Shown: positions 36,783 to 45,354, numbered from the stretch's first letter. The stretch is DNA of 64,000 nucleotides from Mesorhizobium sp. (GCF_004962245.1 NZ_SUHQ01000033.1:18453-82452), one strand, 5' to 3'. Program-made: numbers and translations. The notes: generated from the letters alone by a model not told the origin.

Positions 36783-36889
36783 TATGTAGAGGTCTACATA
36801 ATGCAGAGCGTTTTTAGCTTGGCGTCGCGCAGAAAGGCGGGTGGCGAGAGCGCACTGAGGCCGATCGCGGCGGTGAGCTAAAAACGTGT
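36783..36889. repeat. 107-bp palindromic segment at the insertion junction
   Basis: Begins with the near palindrome TTATGTAGAGGTCTACATAA (36783-36802) and holds an 11-bp inverted repeat, CGTTTTTAGCT (36809-36819) and AGCTAAAAACG (36876-36886). It lies between the broken IS66 TnpC and the IS91-type end. It looks like the end of a separate element, cut by or joined to the IS91-type unit. Confidence 0.55.
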
Positions 36890-37171
36890 TGGACTAAGCC
36901 GCCGGCACGGGTGGCCGCTATGGGCGTTCAATCGAGGCGGTGCCCATGAACAGGCGTCGTGTGGTTTGGGGATGCCGTCGCGGAGGCCGCGATTGCAAGG
37001 GTCGCATGCGCCGAAGCGGCACGGATATGGGTTGCGGCAAAGTGAGGACCGGCGTCGCGCCCTGCCGGCAGAGGCGGCCGGGGGTGACGGCGCGCAGCTT
37101 CGCGGGACCGGCTCGGTTTTCCGGCCGAACGGCTCGTGCGATGCGGTGACGGCGAAAGCGGAGCGGTTCTT

Positions 37172-38374
37172 TCATGACGTATCCCAGTATGGCGGGGGGC
37201 CAGTGGCGCCGTCGAAGATTTCGACGATGATCATCTGGCCTTGACGACAGGCCGGGCATTGCCTGATGCAATGACCGGTGAGATCCTCGTAGCGGTCGCG
37301 GTAGTCCCTTTCGGATGAGCCATCCGACGGCTCGGGAACCGGCATGCCGAGCAGGTCGCGGCAGTGGGCGAGCTTTTGCGCGCGGTAACGATTGCCGAGA
37401 AAGCCGTAGTAGCGGATGCGATGGAAGCCCTCGGGCAGGACGTGCAACAAGAAGCGGCGAATGAACTCGTCGGCCGCAACGGTCATGACCTTTTGCCGAT
37501 TGCCGTGCCGGTAGTCCTTCCAGCGGAAACGAACGGCGTTGTCCTCGATGTCGATGAGACGGTTGTTGGAGATGGCGACGCGGTGCGTATAGCGCCCGAC
37601 ATAGTCGAGCACCTGTTCGGGTCCGGCGAAAGGCGGCTTGGCAAAGACGACCCACTCAGCCTTTCGTAGCGGCGCCAAATAACGCCGGAAGGCGTCGCGC
37701 TCGCTCAGATGCTGCAGGCCAGAGAAAAACTGCAACTGGCTGGCGTCGAAGGCTTTCTTCAGATGTTCCAGGAACAATCGTCGGAACAGGCGTGAGAGCA
37801 CCCGGATGGGCAAGAAGAAGCCGGGCTTGCAGGCGATCCATCGATTGCCGTCGGCAGACAGGCCGCCGCCGGCGACGACGCAATGCAGGTGCGGATGATG
37901 GAGCAGGTTCTGGCCCCAGGTGTGCAGCACGGCGAAGAAGCCGATCTCGGCGCCCAGGTGCTTGGGGTCGGCAGCAATGGTGCGCAGGGTCTCGGCGGCG
38001 GCACGGAAGAGCAGGCCGTAGACGAGTGCCTTGTTCTGATAGGCGATGGCGGCAATGTCGCCGGGCAGCGTGAAGACGACGTGAAAGTATTGTGTGTCGA
38101 GAAGTTCGGCGCGACGATCCTCCAGCCATTGCGCGCGGGCCAGCGACTGGCAGCGGGGGCAATGCCGGTCGCGGCAGCTGTTGAAGGCGATGCGGTTATG
38201 GCCGCAGTGATCGCACTGCTCGACATGCCCGCCGAGCGCGGCGGTCCGGCACAGTTCGATCGCCGTCATGACGCGGCGCTGGGCGGTCGACAGCGACGCG
38301 TCATGCTGCTCGCGATAGGCTTCGCCGTAGTAGCGGAAGATATCCGCCACTTCCGGCCCCGAGCGGGCCATCGT
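37172..38374 (-). CDS. IS91-family HUH transposase
   Basis: About 400 residues from the ATG at 38374 (MARSGPEVADIFRYYGEAY). It begins with a zinc-binding module (EQCDHCGHNRIAFNSCRDRH then CPRCQ), followed by the HUH nickase motif HHPHLHCVVAGGG and two tyrosines in YVGRYTHRVAISNNRL (Y-x3-Y), the mark of Y2 rolling-circle transposases. A C-terminal CxxC (CPACRQGQM) is present. All key residues are in place, so it may be active. It follows the integrase gene by 7 bases; the frame is open upstream only as a shadow of the integrase. Confidence 0.92.
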   Translation of the reverse strand, partial: TMARSGPEVADIFRYYGEAYREQHDASLSTAQRRVMTAIELCRTAALGGHVEQCDHCGHNRIAFNSCRDRHCPRCQSLARAQWLEDRRAELLDTQYFHVVFTLPGDIAAIAYQNKALVYGLLFRAAAETLRTIAADPKHLGAEIGFFAVLHTWGQNLLHHPHLHCVVAGGGLSADGNRWIACKPGFFLPIRVLSRLFRRLFLEHLKKAFDASQLQFFSGLQHLSERDAFRRYLAPLRKAEWVVFAKPPFAGPEQVLDYVGRYTHRVAISNNRLIDIEDNAVRFRWKDYRHGNRQKVMTVAADEFIRRFLLHVLPEGFHRIRYYGFLGNRYRAQKLAHCRDLLGMPVPEPSDGSSERDYRDRYEDLTGHCIRQCPACRQGQMIIVEIFDGATGPPPYWDTS

Positions 38375-38381
38375 CGCGCGC

Positions 38382-39263
38382 TCAGAAGTACTGAGGCTTG
38401 GCGGGTGGCGGCAGGATGGGCGCCGGACGCGGTAAGAGCTCAAAAGGGCTCGATGTGGCGCAGACCTTGTTGGTGGCGATCCGCAGGTAATGGGCGGTGG
38501 TCGCGAGGCTGCGGTGACCGAGCAGCAGTTGAATGGTGCGCACGTCGGCGCCGGCCTCCAACAGATGGACGGCGAAGGCGTGCCGCAAACTGTGCGGCGT
38601 GACCGGCTTGGACAATCCGGAGAGGTCGCGCGCTTTCGCGCAGGCTTGTCCCACCGCATCCCTGGTGATCGGCTGGCCAGCACGATCGCCGGGGAAGAGC
38701 CACGCCTCTGGGCGGCGCACCTTCCAGTAGGTGCGCAGGATCTCCAAGAGCTTGGGCGACAGCATCACGTAGCGATCCTTTTGGCCTTTGCCCTGCTCGA
38801 CGCGGACGACCATCCGCTGGCTGTCGATGTCCGTGATCTTCAGCTGAACCGCCTCCGAGATGCGCAAGCCGGCGGCGTAGCAAGTGGTCAGGACGGCGTG
38901 GTGTTTGACGTCGAGGATGCAACCGAGGAACCGCTGAACTTCCTCGGGACTGAGGACGATCGGCAACTTCTGCGGCTTCTTGGGAAGCGGCAGGACCTCT
39001 TCAGGCGCCCAGTCCCTTTCGAGCGTCACACTGTAGAGAAAGCGCAGCGCCGCAATGGCGGTGTGAATCGAACCGGGCGACAGCTTCTTCTCATTGGTCA
39101 GATAGACCTGGTAGGTCCGAATGTCCTCGCGCCCGAGCAAGTCCGGCGACTTGCTAAAATAGCGGGCGAACAGCGACACCTGCTGCAGATACGACAGCTG
39201 GGTGTTGAGCGCGAAGTTGCGCACCTGCATGTCCTCGCTCATGCGCTGGCGAAATTGGGTCAT
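38382..39263 (-). CDS. tyrosine recombinase/integrase of the IS91-type element
   Basis: A 293-residue phage-integrase family protein. An N-terminal SAM-like core-binding domain (MTQFRQRMSEDMQVRNFALN) precedes the catalytic domain: TCYAAGLRISEAVQL (first Arg), GKGQKDRYVMLSP (Lys), VTPHSLRHAFAVHLLEAGAD (His-x-x-Arg), LLGHRSLATTAHYLRI (His and Tyr nucleophile). ATG at 39263 has GGAG 8 bases upstream. Integrase plus HUH transposase pairs are known in one IS91 subgroup. Stop lies 7 bases before the transposase ATG. Confidence 0.93.
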   Translation of the reverse strand: MTQFRQRMSEDMQVRNFALNTQLSYLQQVSLFARYFSKSPDLLGREDIRTYQVYLTNEKKLSPGSIHTAIAALRFLYSVTLERDWAPEEVLPLPKKPQKLPIVLSPEEVQRFLGCILDVKHHAVLTTCYAAGLRISEAVQLKITDIDSQRMVVRVEQGKGQKDRYVMLSPKLLEILRTYWKVRRPEAWLFPGDRAGQPITRDAVGQACAKARDLSGLSKPVTPHSLRHAFAVHLLEAGADVRTIQLLLGHRSLATTAHYLRIATNKVCATSSPFELLPRPAPILPPPAKPQYF

Positions 39264-39397
39264 GACAAGCTCCTTTGTCCGATGGAGGGGGCTGCAAGCA
39301 GCCACTCCATGCTGACGCAGTCGGAGCTTGTTGTGGACACATGACCAGCGCGACAGACGACGCGATCAGATCACGCTGTCGGCACTCACCCTCCTTG

Positions 39398-39419
39398 CCG
39401 CTCCGCATTCGCGGAGCGG
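39398..39419. repeat. perfect hairpin at the IS91-type right end
   Basis: CCGCTCCGC (39398-39406), loop ATTC, GCGGAGCGG (39411-39419). It stands 10 bases inside the right end of the IS91-type element and 11 bases before the RIT end; such hairpins mark rolling-circle ends. Confidence 0.7.
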
Positions 39420-39429
39420 GTTAGTCCAA

Positions 39430-39474
39430 GCGCGATTATGCGCACCCCGTGATTATGCGCAGCTCGCCCGGGAC
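39430..39474. repeat. left inverted repeat of the RIT element
   Basis: Holds two direct copies of GATTATGCGCA (39434-39444, 39451-39461), 6 bases apart, then AGCTCGCCCGGGACA-like end. The complement of 42856-42900 matches it with only a few changes. The paired 10-mers suit recombinase core sites. Confidence 0.85.
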
Positions 39475-39588
39475 AGTCAGCCAATTTTCTGCGGCAGATC
39501 AGTGAGATGGTGGCCGGCACTAAAACTCTGCGGTGCGCATAATCCTGGTGTTTCCTTCCGGGTCTAATCAACTCGGTAGGAGATCAGC

Positions 39589-40836
39589 ATGCAAAAAGCG
39601 ATCATCCTTCAGCCACAGCCCCGCGCTTGGCTGGAGGGCAGTATTCTTCGGCCCTACGTTTCTCAGTACAGGGAGCACTTGCAGCGAAGGCGATATGCGC
39701 CGAGCACGCAGCGCGCCTATCTGTGCTGCGTCGCCCACTTCGCCCAATGGCTGACTCAGGAAAGGTGCGACCTGGAAGCGATCGGCCAAAGCGCCGTTAT
39801 GCGCTTTCTCTCGGAACACCTGCCAGCGTGCGCCTGTCCCGACCCGGTCCGTCGTTTGCGCCATGAGCTGCAGGCGGCGTTGGGCCTTCTTTTGAAGGTA
39901 CTCGAAGCCGGCGGAGTGGTGCTGAACTATCCGGCCCGCAATCCTTCCATCGAACAGGAGTTGACGCACTTCGATACCCACATGCGCGACGTCTGGGGCC
40001 TGGCGGAGAACACCCGTCGGAAGCGTTGCAGAGTGGTCGGAGGATTTCTTGTCGAGCATTTCGGCGAGCAGCCGATCTCCCTGGCGACAGTCAGCGCTGC
40101 ATCCATCCGCCGCTTCGTCCTTGGTGAACAGGGGCGAAGGCCCACCACCGTCGCAGCGATCGGCGTCATCATTGGCTGCTATCTCCGCTTCCGCAGCATG
40201 TCCGGCGACAGGGTGAACGAACTGAAGGCCGCGATTCCCCGGGTCGCGCACTGGCGGTTGGCATCATTGCCAGAGGTGCTGACCGACGCCGAGATCGACG
40301 AACTGCTGATTTCCTTTGATCAGTCGTTCCCGTCGCGCCTGCGGGCTTATGCGATGGTGCGGTGTCTGATCGATCTCGGTCTGCGATCCAGCGAAGTCGT
40401 CAAGCTGCAGCTTGATGACGTCAACTGGGCCGATGGCACGATCAACCTTGTCGGCACCAAGAGCCGACGCGCTGATGCTCTGCCCCTGCCGTCCGCAACG
40501 GGAGCGGCGATTGCGGCCTATCTGCGCGAGGAGCGGCCCGCGACATCGAACCGGGCCATGTTTGTTCGCCATGTTGCTCCCTACGACGAACCGATCACGA
40601 CCAAGAGCGTCAAACGCGCGGTGCTGGCCGGCTACCGAAGATGTGGATGGACGCGGACCGGTGTCCACATTCTCCGCCACAGCATGGCTAGCCGACTTCT
40701 GCGCGCCGGCGCGCCGATGAAGGAGATTGCGGACATCCTGCGGCATCGAAGCCTCAACACGTCCGCCATCTACGCAAAGGTCGATCTGACCAATCTTGCA
40801 GCCGTAGCCCTGCCCTGGCCGGGGAGCGCGCAATGA
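39589..40836 (+). CDS. ritA: RIT element tyrosine recombinase, first gene
   Basis: A 415-residue tyrosine recombinase. The N-terminal core-binding region has RRYAPSTQRAYLCCVAHFAQ; the catalytic part shows DLGLRSSEVVKLQLDDVNW (first Arg), GTKSRRADALPLP (Lys), GVHILRHSMASRLLRAGAPM (His-x-x-Arg) and ILRHRSLNTSAIYAKVDL (His and Tyr). ATG at 39589 has TAGGAGA 6 bases upstream. Its stop overlaps the ATG of the second gene (ATGA at 40833). Acts with the two downstream recombinases to move the element. Confidence 0.93.
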   Translation: MQKAIILQPQPRAWLEGSILRPYVSQYREHLQRRRYAPSTQRAYLCCVAHFAQWLTQERCDLEAIGQSAVMRFLSEHLPACACPDPVRRLRHELQAALGLLLKVLEAGGVVLNYPARNPSIEQELTHFDTHMRDVWGLAENTRRKRCRVVGGFLVEHFGEQPISLATVSAASIRRFVLGEQGRRPTTVAAIGVIIGCYLRFRSMSGDRVNELKAAIPRVAHWRLASLPEVLTDAEIDELLISFDQSFPSRLRAYAMVRCLIDLGLRSSEVVKLQLDDVNWADGTINLVGTKSRRADALPLPSATGAAIAAYLREERPATSNRAMFVRHVAPYDEPITTKSVKRAVLAGYRRCGWTRTGVHILRHSMASRLLRAGAPMKEIADILRHRSLNTSAIYAKVDLTNLAAVALPWPGSAQ

Positions 40837-41796
40837 CCGGCGCGCGCACCATGCTCTCGCTGGCCAAGGACTATTTGTCCGAACGCCGCGCCCTTGGTTT
40901 CGACCTCAGGATGGAGGGCCATCAAATCACAAGCTTCGCCCTGTTCGCCGACGCGCGCGGTCATAGTGGCCCGCTCACCAACGATCTCGTCCTGAACTGG
41001 GTGCAGGGTCAGGCCAAACGAGCCAGCCCCTTCTCATGGGCCCGGCGCCTCGAGGTCCTTCGCCCGTTCGCGAGGTATCTGGCGCAGCTCGATCCCGGCA
41101 CCGAGTTCCCACAAATCGCGACCTTTGGTCGTTCACACCGCCGCCTCACGCCGCACATCTATTCAGAGCAGGAGATCTGCGACCTTGTGGCCGCCGCTTC
41201 GCGCCTAGCCCCCAAGGGCGGATTGCGGCCGGCAATCTACGCGACAATCTTCGGGCTGATCGCCGCTACGGGTCTGCGCCGATCGGAAGCGCTCCACCTG
41301 CGCTGCGGCGATGTCGATCTCGACGGAGCGTTCCTTACGGTTCGGAACACGAAGTTCCCGCAAGTCCAGGCATGTTTCCATACACGCCACCGTCGTGGCC
41401 GAGCTACGGCGCTATCTGGCGGTTCGGGCGCGTCATGGTGCGCCCACCGAGGACTCACCGCTGTTCCTGTCTCCGGCGGGCGGATTCATCGCGAAGCGGA
41501 GGATCAATAAGGTTTTCCAGAAGCTTCGCACCAACCTTGGTTGGACCGTGCGGGGCGGCCATGGCGAGGTGCGCATTCACGACCTGCGCCACACCTTCAT
41601 TTGCCGCCGTATCCAGCTCTGGCACGAGCATGGCGCCGATATCGACAACGCAATGGCGGCGCTCTCAACCTACGTCGGCCACGCCAAGATCTCCGATACC
41701 TATTGGTATCTGACCGGCGTCCCGGAACTCATGGCGGTCGCTGGCAAACGGTTCCAGCTGTTCGCCTCTATGGTTGGAGGGGATCATCATGACTGA
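40833..41796 (+). pseudogene. ritB: RIT element tyrosine recombinase, second gene, frameshifted
   Basis: Would be about 320 residues. The first part (40833 to about 41358) has SLAKDYLSERRALGFDLRME and ATGLRRSEALHLRCGDVDLD (first Arg). At about 41357-41360 one extra C in a CCC run shifts the frame; removing it joins VRNTKF to RKSRHV and continues with VVAELRRYLAVRARHG, IHDLRHTFICRRIQLW (His-x-x-Arg) and YVGHAKISDTYWYL (Tyr). As it stands the catalytic half is out of frame, so the trio may not work unless the ribosome slips or the base is a sequencing error. It overlaps the third gene by 8 bases. Confidence 0.85.
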
Positions 41797-42799
41797 TCCC
41801 AAGCTGACACCGTCCTTCCCCAGCCTGCTTCAACGCTTTTTCGTCGAGTATCTCGGCAATCAGCGAGCCGTCAGCTCGCGCACCATCGCCGCCTACCGCG
41901 ATACCTTCCGATTGTTGCTTGACTTCGCCGAGGCGACGATTGGAAAGGCGCCCACCCGGCTGACCCTGGCCGACCTCGATGCGCAGTTGATTCTGAGCTT
42001 CCTCGACCACTTGGAGAAGGAGCGGAGCAACGGCGTTCGTACGCGCAACGCCCGCCTGGCGGCGCTTCGCTCTTTCTTTAAGTATGCCGCCCACTACGAC
42101 CTGACCGCGCTCTCCGTCATCGAACAGGTGCTGGCCATTCCGATGAAACGGTTCGACCGGCCGGTCCTGGGATTTTTGTCACGCGAGGAGATGCAGGCGA
42201 TCCTTGACGCGCCGGATGCGCGGACCTGGGCGGGTGAGAGGGATCGCGCACTGTTCAGCCTGATGTACAACACCGGTGCCCGCGTGTCTGAAGCAATCGG
42301 CCTGCGCGTCGGCGAGGTCGTCATCGATGGCTCGGCTGTCGCGCACCTGCATGGAAAGGGGCGCAAAGACCGCAGCGTGCCGCTCTGGCGTACGACCGCC
42401 AACCTGATCCGCAACTGGAAGCGCCGGTTGGACTGCGCGGACGAGAAGAACTTCCTGTTTCCGAACCGGGGCGGAGGATGCATGGCGCGTTCGAACGTCA
42501 CCCAGCGCCTTGAACTTGCGGTCTCGGCCGCCGAGGAACGTTACCCGCAACTCGCGCGTCGCTCGATTTCGCCCCACACCATCCGCCACACCACGGCGAT
42601 GCATCTCCTGCAATCCGGCGTCGATATCAGCGTCATCGCCCTGTGGCTGGGTCATGAGAGCCCCGCCACGACGCACATGTACCTTCAGGCGGATCTCGCC
42701 ATGAAGGAGCGCACGCTCAACCGACTGTTGCCCATGACGGCCCGTCAAGGCCGGTATCGGCCGCCGGACCAGCTCATGCAGTTCCTGATGAGCCTTTGA
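41789..42799 (+). CDS. ritC: RIT element tyrosine recombinase, third gene
   Basis: A 336-residue tyrosine recombinase. Core-binding domain: FVEYLGNQRAVSSRTIAAYR; catalytic part: NTGARVSEAIGLRVGEV (Arg), HGKGRKDRSVPLW (Lys), SPHTIRHTTAMHLLQSGVDI (His-x-x-Arg), WLGHESPATTHMYLQ (His and Tyr). The ATG at 41789 has GGAGGGG 6 bases upstream and overlaps the second gene by 8 bases; the frame is open five codons further to a TTG. The stop TGA touches the inner 10-mer repeat (42800). Confidence 0.93.
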   Translation: MTDPKLTPSFPSLLQRFFVEYLGNQRAVSSRTIAAYRDTFRLLLDFAEATIGKAPTRLTLADLDAQLILSFLDHLEKERSNGVRTRNARLAALRSFFKYAAHYDLTALSVIEQVLAIPMKRFDRPVLGFLSREEMQAILDAPDARTWAGERDRALFSLMYNTGARVSEAIGLRVGEVVIDGSAVAHLHGKGRKDRSVPLWRTTANLIRNWKRRLDCADEKNFLFPNRGGGCMARSNVTQRLELAVSAAEERYPQLARRSISPHTIRHTTAMHLLQSGVDISVIALWLGHESPATTHMYLQADLAMKERTLNRLLPMTARQGRYRPPDQLMQFLMSL

Positions 42800-42855
42800 A
42801 TTATGCGCAGTTCGCCAGCCGGAAATCGTCCGAGAATCCGATGGTTACAAGCTCC

Positions 42856-42900
42856 TGTCCCGGTGAGCTGCGCATAATCATCGGGTGCGCATAATCGCGC
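42856..42900. repeat. right inverted repeat of the RIT element
   Basis: Two copies of TGCGCATAATC (42869-42879, 42886-42896), complement of the left end. Base 42901 resumes the IS66 tnpC sequence. Confidence 0.85.
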
Positions 42901-43772
42901 ACATAGGTCCATAATCGACCGGTATCGGTCTTGCCCTTGGCCAGGACCGGCACCGTCGTGTCGTCGCCGTGCAGACGTCAAGCGGCCAGCACATGGGCTT
43001 CGAGCCGCTTGAACAGCGGCATCAGCGCCGCGGCGCCGGCGCCGACCTGGTCGGCGAGCGTCGACAGGCTGAGCGGCACACCTTCGCGGGCATAGCGTTC
43101 GGCCTGGCGGTTGAGCGGCTGATGCTGGCCGAACTTCTCGAACAGGATCATCGCCAGCAAGCCGGGACCGGCCCAGCCGCGCGGGGTGGCGTGGAACGGC
43201 GCCGGAGCCTGGCTGATCGTCTCGCAGTCGCGGCAGGTGAACTTCTCCCGCACGTGCTGGATCACCTTCCATTGCCGCGGCACCACCTCCAGCGTCTCGG
43301 TGATATCCTCACCCAGCTTGCGCAGCCGATGACCGCCGCAGCAATGGCAAGCGGCCGGCGCCGGCTCGACCACGCGTTCGCGCGGCAGGTGCTCTGGAAA
43401 TGGCTCGCGCGCCGGTCGTTTGCGCACATAAGGCGCCACCTCGGTGGTCCGGGCCGCGGCCTGTTCGGCGGCGATCTCGTCTTCCGTCGCGGTGCTCTCG
43501 AGTTCCTCGAAGGTGAGCTCCATCTGGTCGTGCAGGCGGGCTGAGCGTTCAGAACTCTGACCATGCAGCGCCCGCTGCAGCTTGCGGATCGTCAGATCCT
43601 GATGTGCGATCAGCGCCGCATCATCCGATGCCTTGGCTCTGGCGACCGCCAGTTCGGCCTCGACCAGCGCAGCGCGCGCGGCCTCATCTTGGGCTCTGGC
43701 CAGCGCCGCGGTCAGCGCCGCTCTCAGCGCGCCAATATCGTCCGGAACAGCATCCTGGGCGGTGGCAACCAT
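42901..43772 (-). pseudogene. IS66 transposase TnpC, N-terminal half
   Basis: From ATG 43772: coiled leader rich in Ala and Glu (about 1-70), ALHGQSSERSARLHDQ, the zinc-finger part ACHCCGGHRLRKLGEDITE and FTCRDCETISQAP, then WAGPGLLAMILFEKFGQHQP and LSLSTLADQVGAGAAAL. A TGA at 42978 interrupts after AHVLAA; beyond it the frame continues with RLHGDDTTVPVLAKGKTDTG (catalytic Asp) to the RIT end. The remaining half is at 35977-36782. Both the stop and the 6.1-kb insertion inactivate it. Confidence 0.9.
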
Positions 43773-44179
43773 GCCTTGGAGTGAATCATAAAACGCGTCC
43801 GCTGACTCGCGGAAAATGGCGCAAACTCAAAGAAAAACTCAGCCCGCGCGCTTGGGGCGGAACGTGTGAGCGGGTTGCGCCAATCGATCCCGTCGAGCAT
43901 GTAGGCGAGCTGCGCCGGTGATATGGAAACCGTACCGTCCGCCGGCGACGGCCATAGAAACCGGCCCTTCTCGAGCCGTTTCGCATACAGCGACATGCCG
44001 AGCCCATCATGCCAGATGATCTTGATCAGATTGCCGCTGCGGCCGCGGAAGACATAAATATCGCCGGCATGCGGATCCCGGCCCAGCGTCTCCTGAACCT
44101 GCAGAGCGAGGCCTTGCATCCCGCGACGCATATCGGTCCGGCCGACCGCCATCCGCACCTGGCTCGGAACCGGGATCAT
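43724..44179 (-). CDS. tnpB: IS66 accessory protein TnpB
   Basis: A 151-residue IS66 Orf2/TnpB: MIPVPSQVRMAVGRTDMRRG, MQGLALQVQETLGRDPHAGD, IYVFRGRSGNLIKIIWHDGL and GMSLYAKRLEKGRFLWPSP. The usual protein ends near YMLDGIDWRNP; here the frame runs about 40 residues further and overlaps the start of tnpC by 49 bases, so the stop may have been lost. Its ATG overlaps the tnpA stop (ATGA). Needed with TnpA and TnpC for transposition of the family. Confidence 0.88.
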   Translation of the reverse strand: MIPVPSQVRMAVGRTDMRRGMQGLALQVQETLGRDPHAGDIYVFRGRSGNLIKIIWHDGLGMSLYAKRLEKGRFLWPSPADGTVSISPAQLAYMLDGIDWRNPLTRSAPSARAEFFFEFAPFSASQRTRFMIHSKAWLPPPRMLFRTILAR

Positions 44180-44529
44180 GAAACGCCCAGCGCCTTCACC
44201 ATCGCCGCCGCCAGTGTCGGCGGCGTGGTCAGCGGAATCCGCAGCCGCACCTTGCCGGCGACCTCCAGCTCGATCACCGCTGGGGATGCCGCCGGCCGCG
44301 AAACGGCGACAGGCTCGTCGGGAGCCACGACAACTTCGGCAAAGCCCGTCTCGCGGGCTCTCACCGTGCGGCGCCACTTATAGATCAGGCTGGTCGCGAC
44401 ATCGTACTGACGCGCTACCGCCGCCACTGTGGCCCCCGGCGCGAATGCCGCGGCCAGTATCCGGCACTGATCCTCTTCACTCCAACGCCGCCGCCGCTCC
44501 GGCCCGGTCAATAACGTCACATGGCTCAT
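44176..44529 (-). CDS. tnpA: IS66 accessory protein TnpA
   Basis: A 117-residue IS66 Orf1/TnpA. N-terminal HTH: RRRRWSEEDQCRILAAAFAP and VAAVARQYDVATSLIYKWRR; C-terminal part ends in a short beta-rich tail (LEVAGKVRLRIPLTTPP). First gene of the leftward IS66 operon, 4-base ATGA overlap with tnpB. Complete and in frame. Confidence 0.9.
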   Translation of the reverse strand: MSHVTLLTGPERRRRWSEEDQCRILAAAFAPGATVAAVARQYDVATSLIYKWRRTVRARETGFAEVVVAPDEPVAVSRPAASPAVIELEVAGKVRLRIPLTTPPTLAAAMVKALGVS

Positions 44530-44689
44530 GCTGTGCTGCTAACTTCGCTCGTAAGGACGACCTTAAGAGCGCAGCCTCGCTACCGTGCCATCCTCCCGCA
44601 AGGCGGCCTTCGCCGGAGGCGTACCATAAATGGGTCGGTCGTGATCTAGGTGCAAACCGTCGATCTCGGCATGGCGCTCTTACAGCGGG

Positions 44690-44900
44690 ACCTGAGTTTT
44701 TTCCCTTGAGCTGTGTCGAGGTCGGCAAGTTGGCGCCGATCAGACACCCGCCCAGTTATCTACGCCAAGCGGTTCAAGCGGGCCAACAAGGCGCTGCGCG
44801 TTTCAAGATCTATTTCAGAGCGGGCCATCCGCGAGGTCTGTCACTAGATCGCCGGCAATGCCCTGCTGAATGCGCTGTTCAAGGCCGCTCTACCAGGGAC
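44690..44900 (+). pseudogene. IS5/IS1182-type transposase C-terminal remnant
   Basis: The + strand reads IYAKRFKRANKALRVSRSIS, ERAIREVCH, a stop, then IAGNALLNALFKAAL. This follows the segment YAYRFKRxNRALRxLKTxLGRVIRDIxRKIAGN of IS5-like transposases. An in-frame stop and missing ends show decay. It separates the IS66 element from the LysR remnant of copy B. Confidence 0.6.
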
Positions 44901-44984
44901 TCCAGCCACCATCGCGCTTTTTTGCGCGTGGACCAGATCGAAGCTCGGCCTTAGCGCTCTGCGCCGAACGTTTCGCACAGGACC

Positions 44985-45044
44985 GGCGGCGGGCTGCGTT
45001 CCGGCCAAGCCAAACGTTGCCGTATCGGCCTGAAATCTCTTCCA
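44985..45044 (-). pseudogene. LysR gene start, remnant B
   Basis: The minus strand from 45044 reads MEEISGRYGN, the same first seven residues as the intact LysR regulator at 34920 (MEEISGR), with similar upstream DNA. Homology is lost after about 10-20 codons where IS5-type debris begins. It shows that a divergent LysR gene once stood here. Confidence 0.65.
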
Positions 45045-45103
45045 TGCGTTCGCGCGAACTCACAATCGCGGGAATATTGCTTGCTATATTAGCACATTTA
45101 ATA

Positions 45104-45166
45104 GGGTGTCACAAAAACTTAATAAATTGACGATCTTGGGAATCCTTTCCATCTTTTGGCATGCAA
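45104..45166 (+). promoter_or_regulatory. conserved LysR-associated block, copy B
   Basis: GGGTGTCACAAA, A, ACTTAATAAATT (45104-45128), TCCT in the middle, and GCATGCAA at 45159-45166. It lies 60 bases from the LysR remnant start on one side and 189 bases before the alanine-racemase-like gene on the other, the layout of a LysR-controlled divergent promoter. Confidence 0.72.
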
Positions 45167-45354
45167 AATGGTAACCACGCGCCTCAGGGAAACACGCCAG
45201 ACTGGGTGTATGGGTTAACGCCCATCCTGGCAATGCAGAGCAGTTTGATAGAGGCGGGAGCTTGCTGTGGAGACGGTCTGACTGTTCCGTGTGGTAGGAG
45301 CACTTTGTCCGGGCCCAAGCCCCACGCAGCCACTCCAGTGGGCTTGGGGCAAAC

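Larger units (their letters stand above)
36890..39429. mobile_element. IS91-type rolling-circle element with a tyrosine recombinase
   Basis: Contains a leftward integrase gene and an HUH transposase gene, 7 bases apart. Ends share TTGGACTAA in inverse orientation (36892-36900 and the complement TTAGTCCAA at 39421-39429). A perfect 9-bp hairpin (39398-39419) lies just inside the right end, as at rolling-circle origins or ends. Right beside it, at 39430, starts the RIT element. Confidence 0.7.
39430..42900. mobile_element. RIT element (recombinase in trio)
   Basis: Three tyrosine recombinase genes in one direction with overlapping ends, bounded by 45-bp imperfect inverted repeats (39430-39474 and 42856-42900). 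Each end holds the 10-mer ATTATGCGCA twice in one orientation and once, further in, reversed: 39435, 39452 and 39534-39543 on the left; 42800, 42869-42878 and 42886-42895 on the right. Three recombinases plus such ends define RIT elements. The middle gene has a frameshift. Confidence 0.88.
35735..44560. mobile_element. IS66-family element with about 6.1 kb inserted
   Basis: Minus-strand order tnpA (44529-44176), tnpB (44179-43724), tnpC (43772 to 35977, interrupted) and a small coupled frame (35974-35741). Rejoining the bases before 36783 to those after 42900 restores TnpC as TGRLWTYVRD-DRPFGGADPP, which shows that 36783-42900 was inserted. Terminal repeats were not located with certainty, so the outer limits are approximate. 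Confidence 0.75.

Noticed and set aside
37883..39344. Two long + strand open frames (239 and 284 codons)
   Set aside because: Antisense to the IS91-type transposase and integrase, without family motifs.
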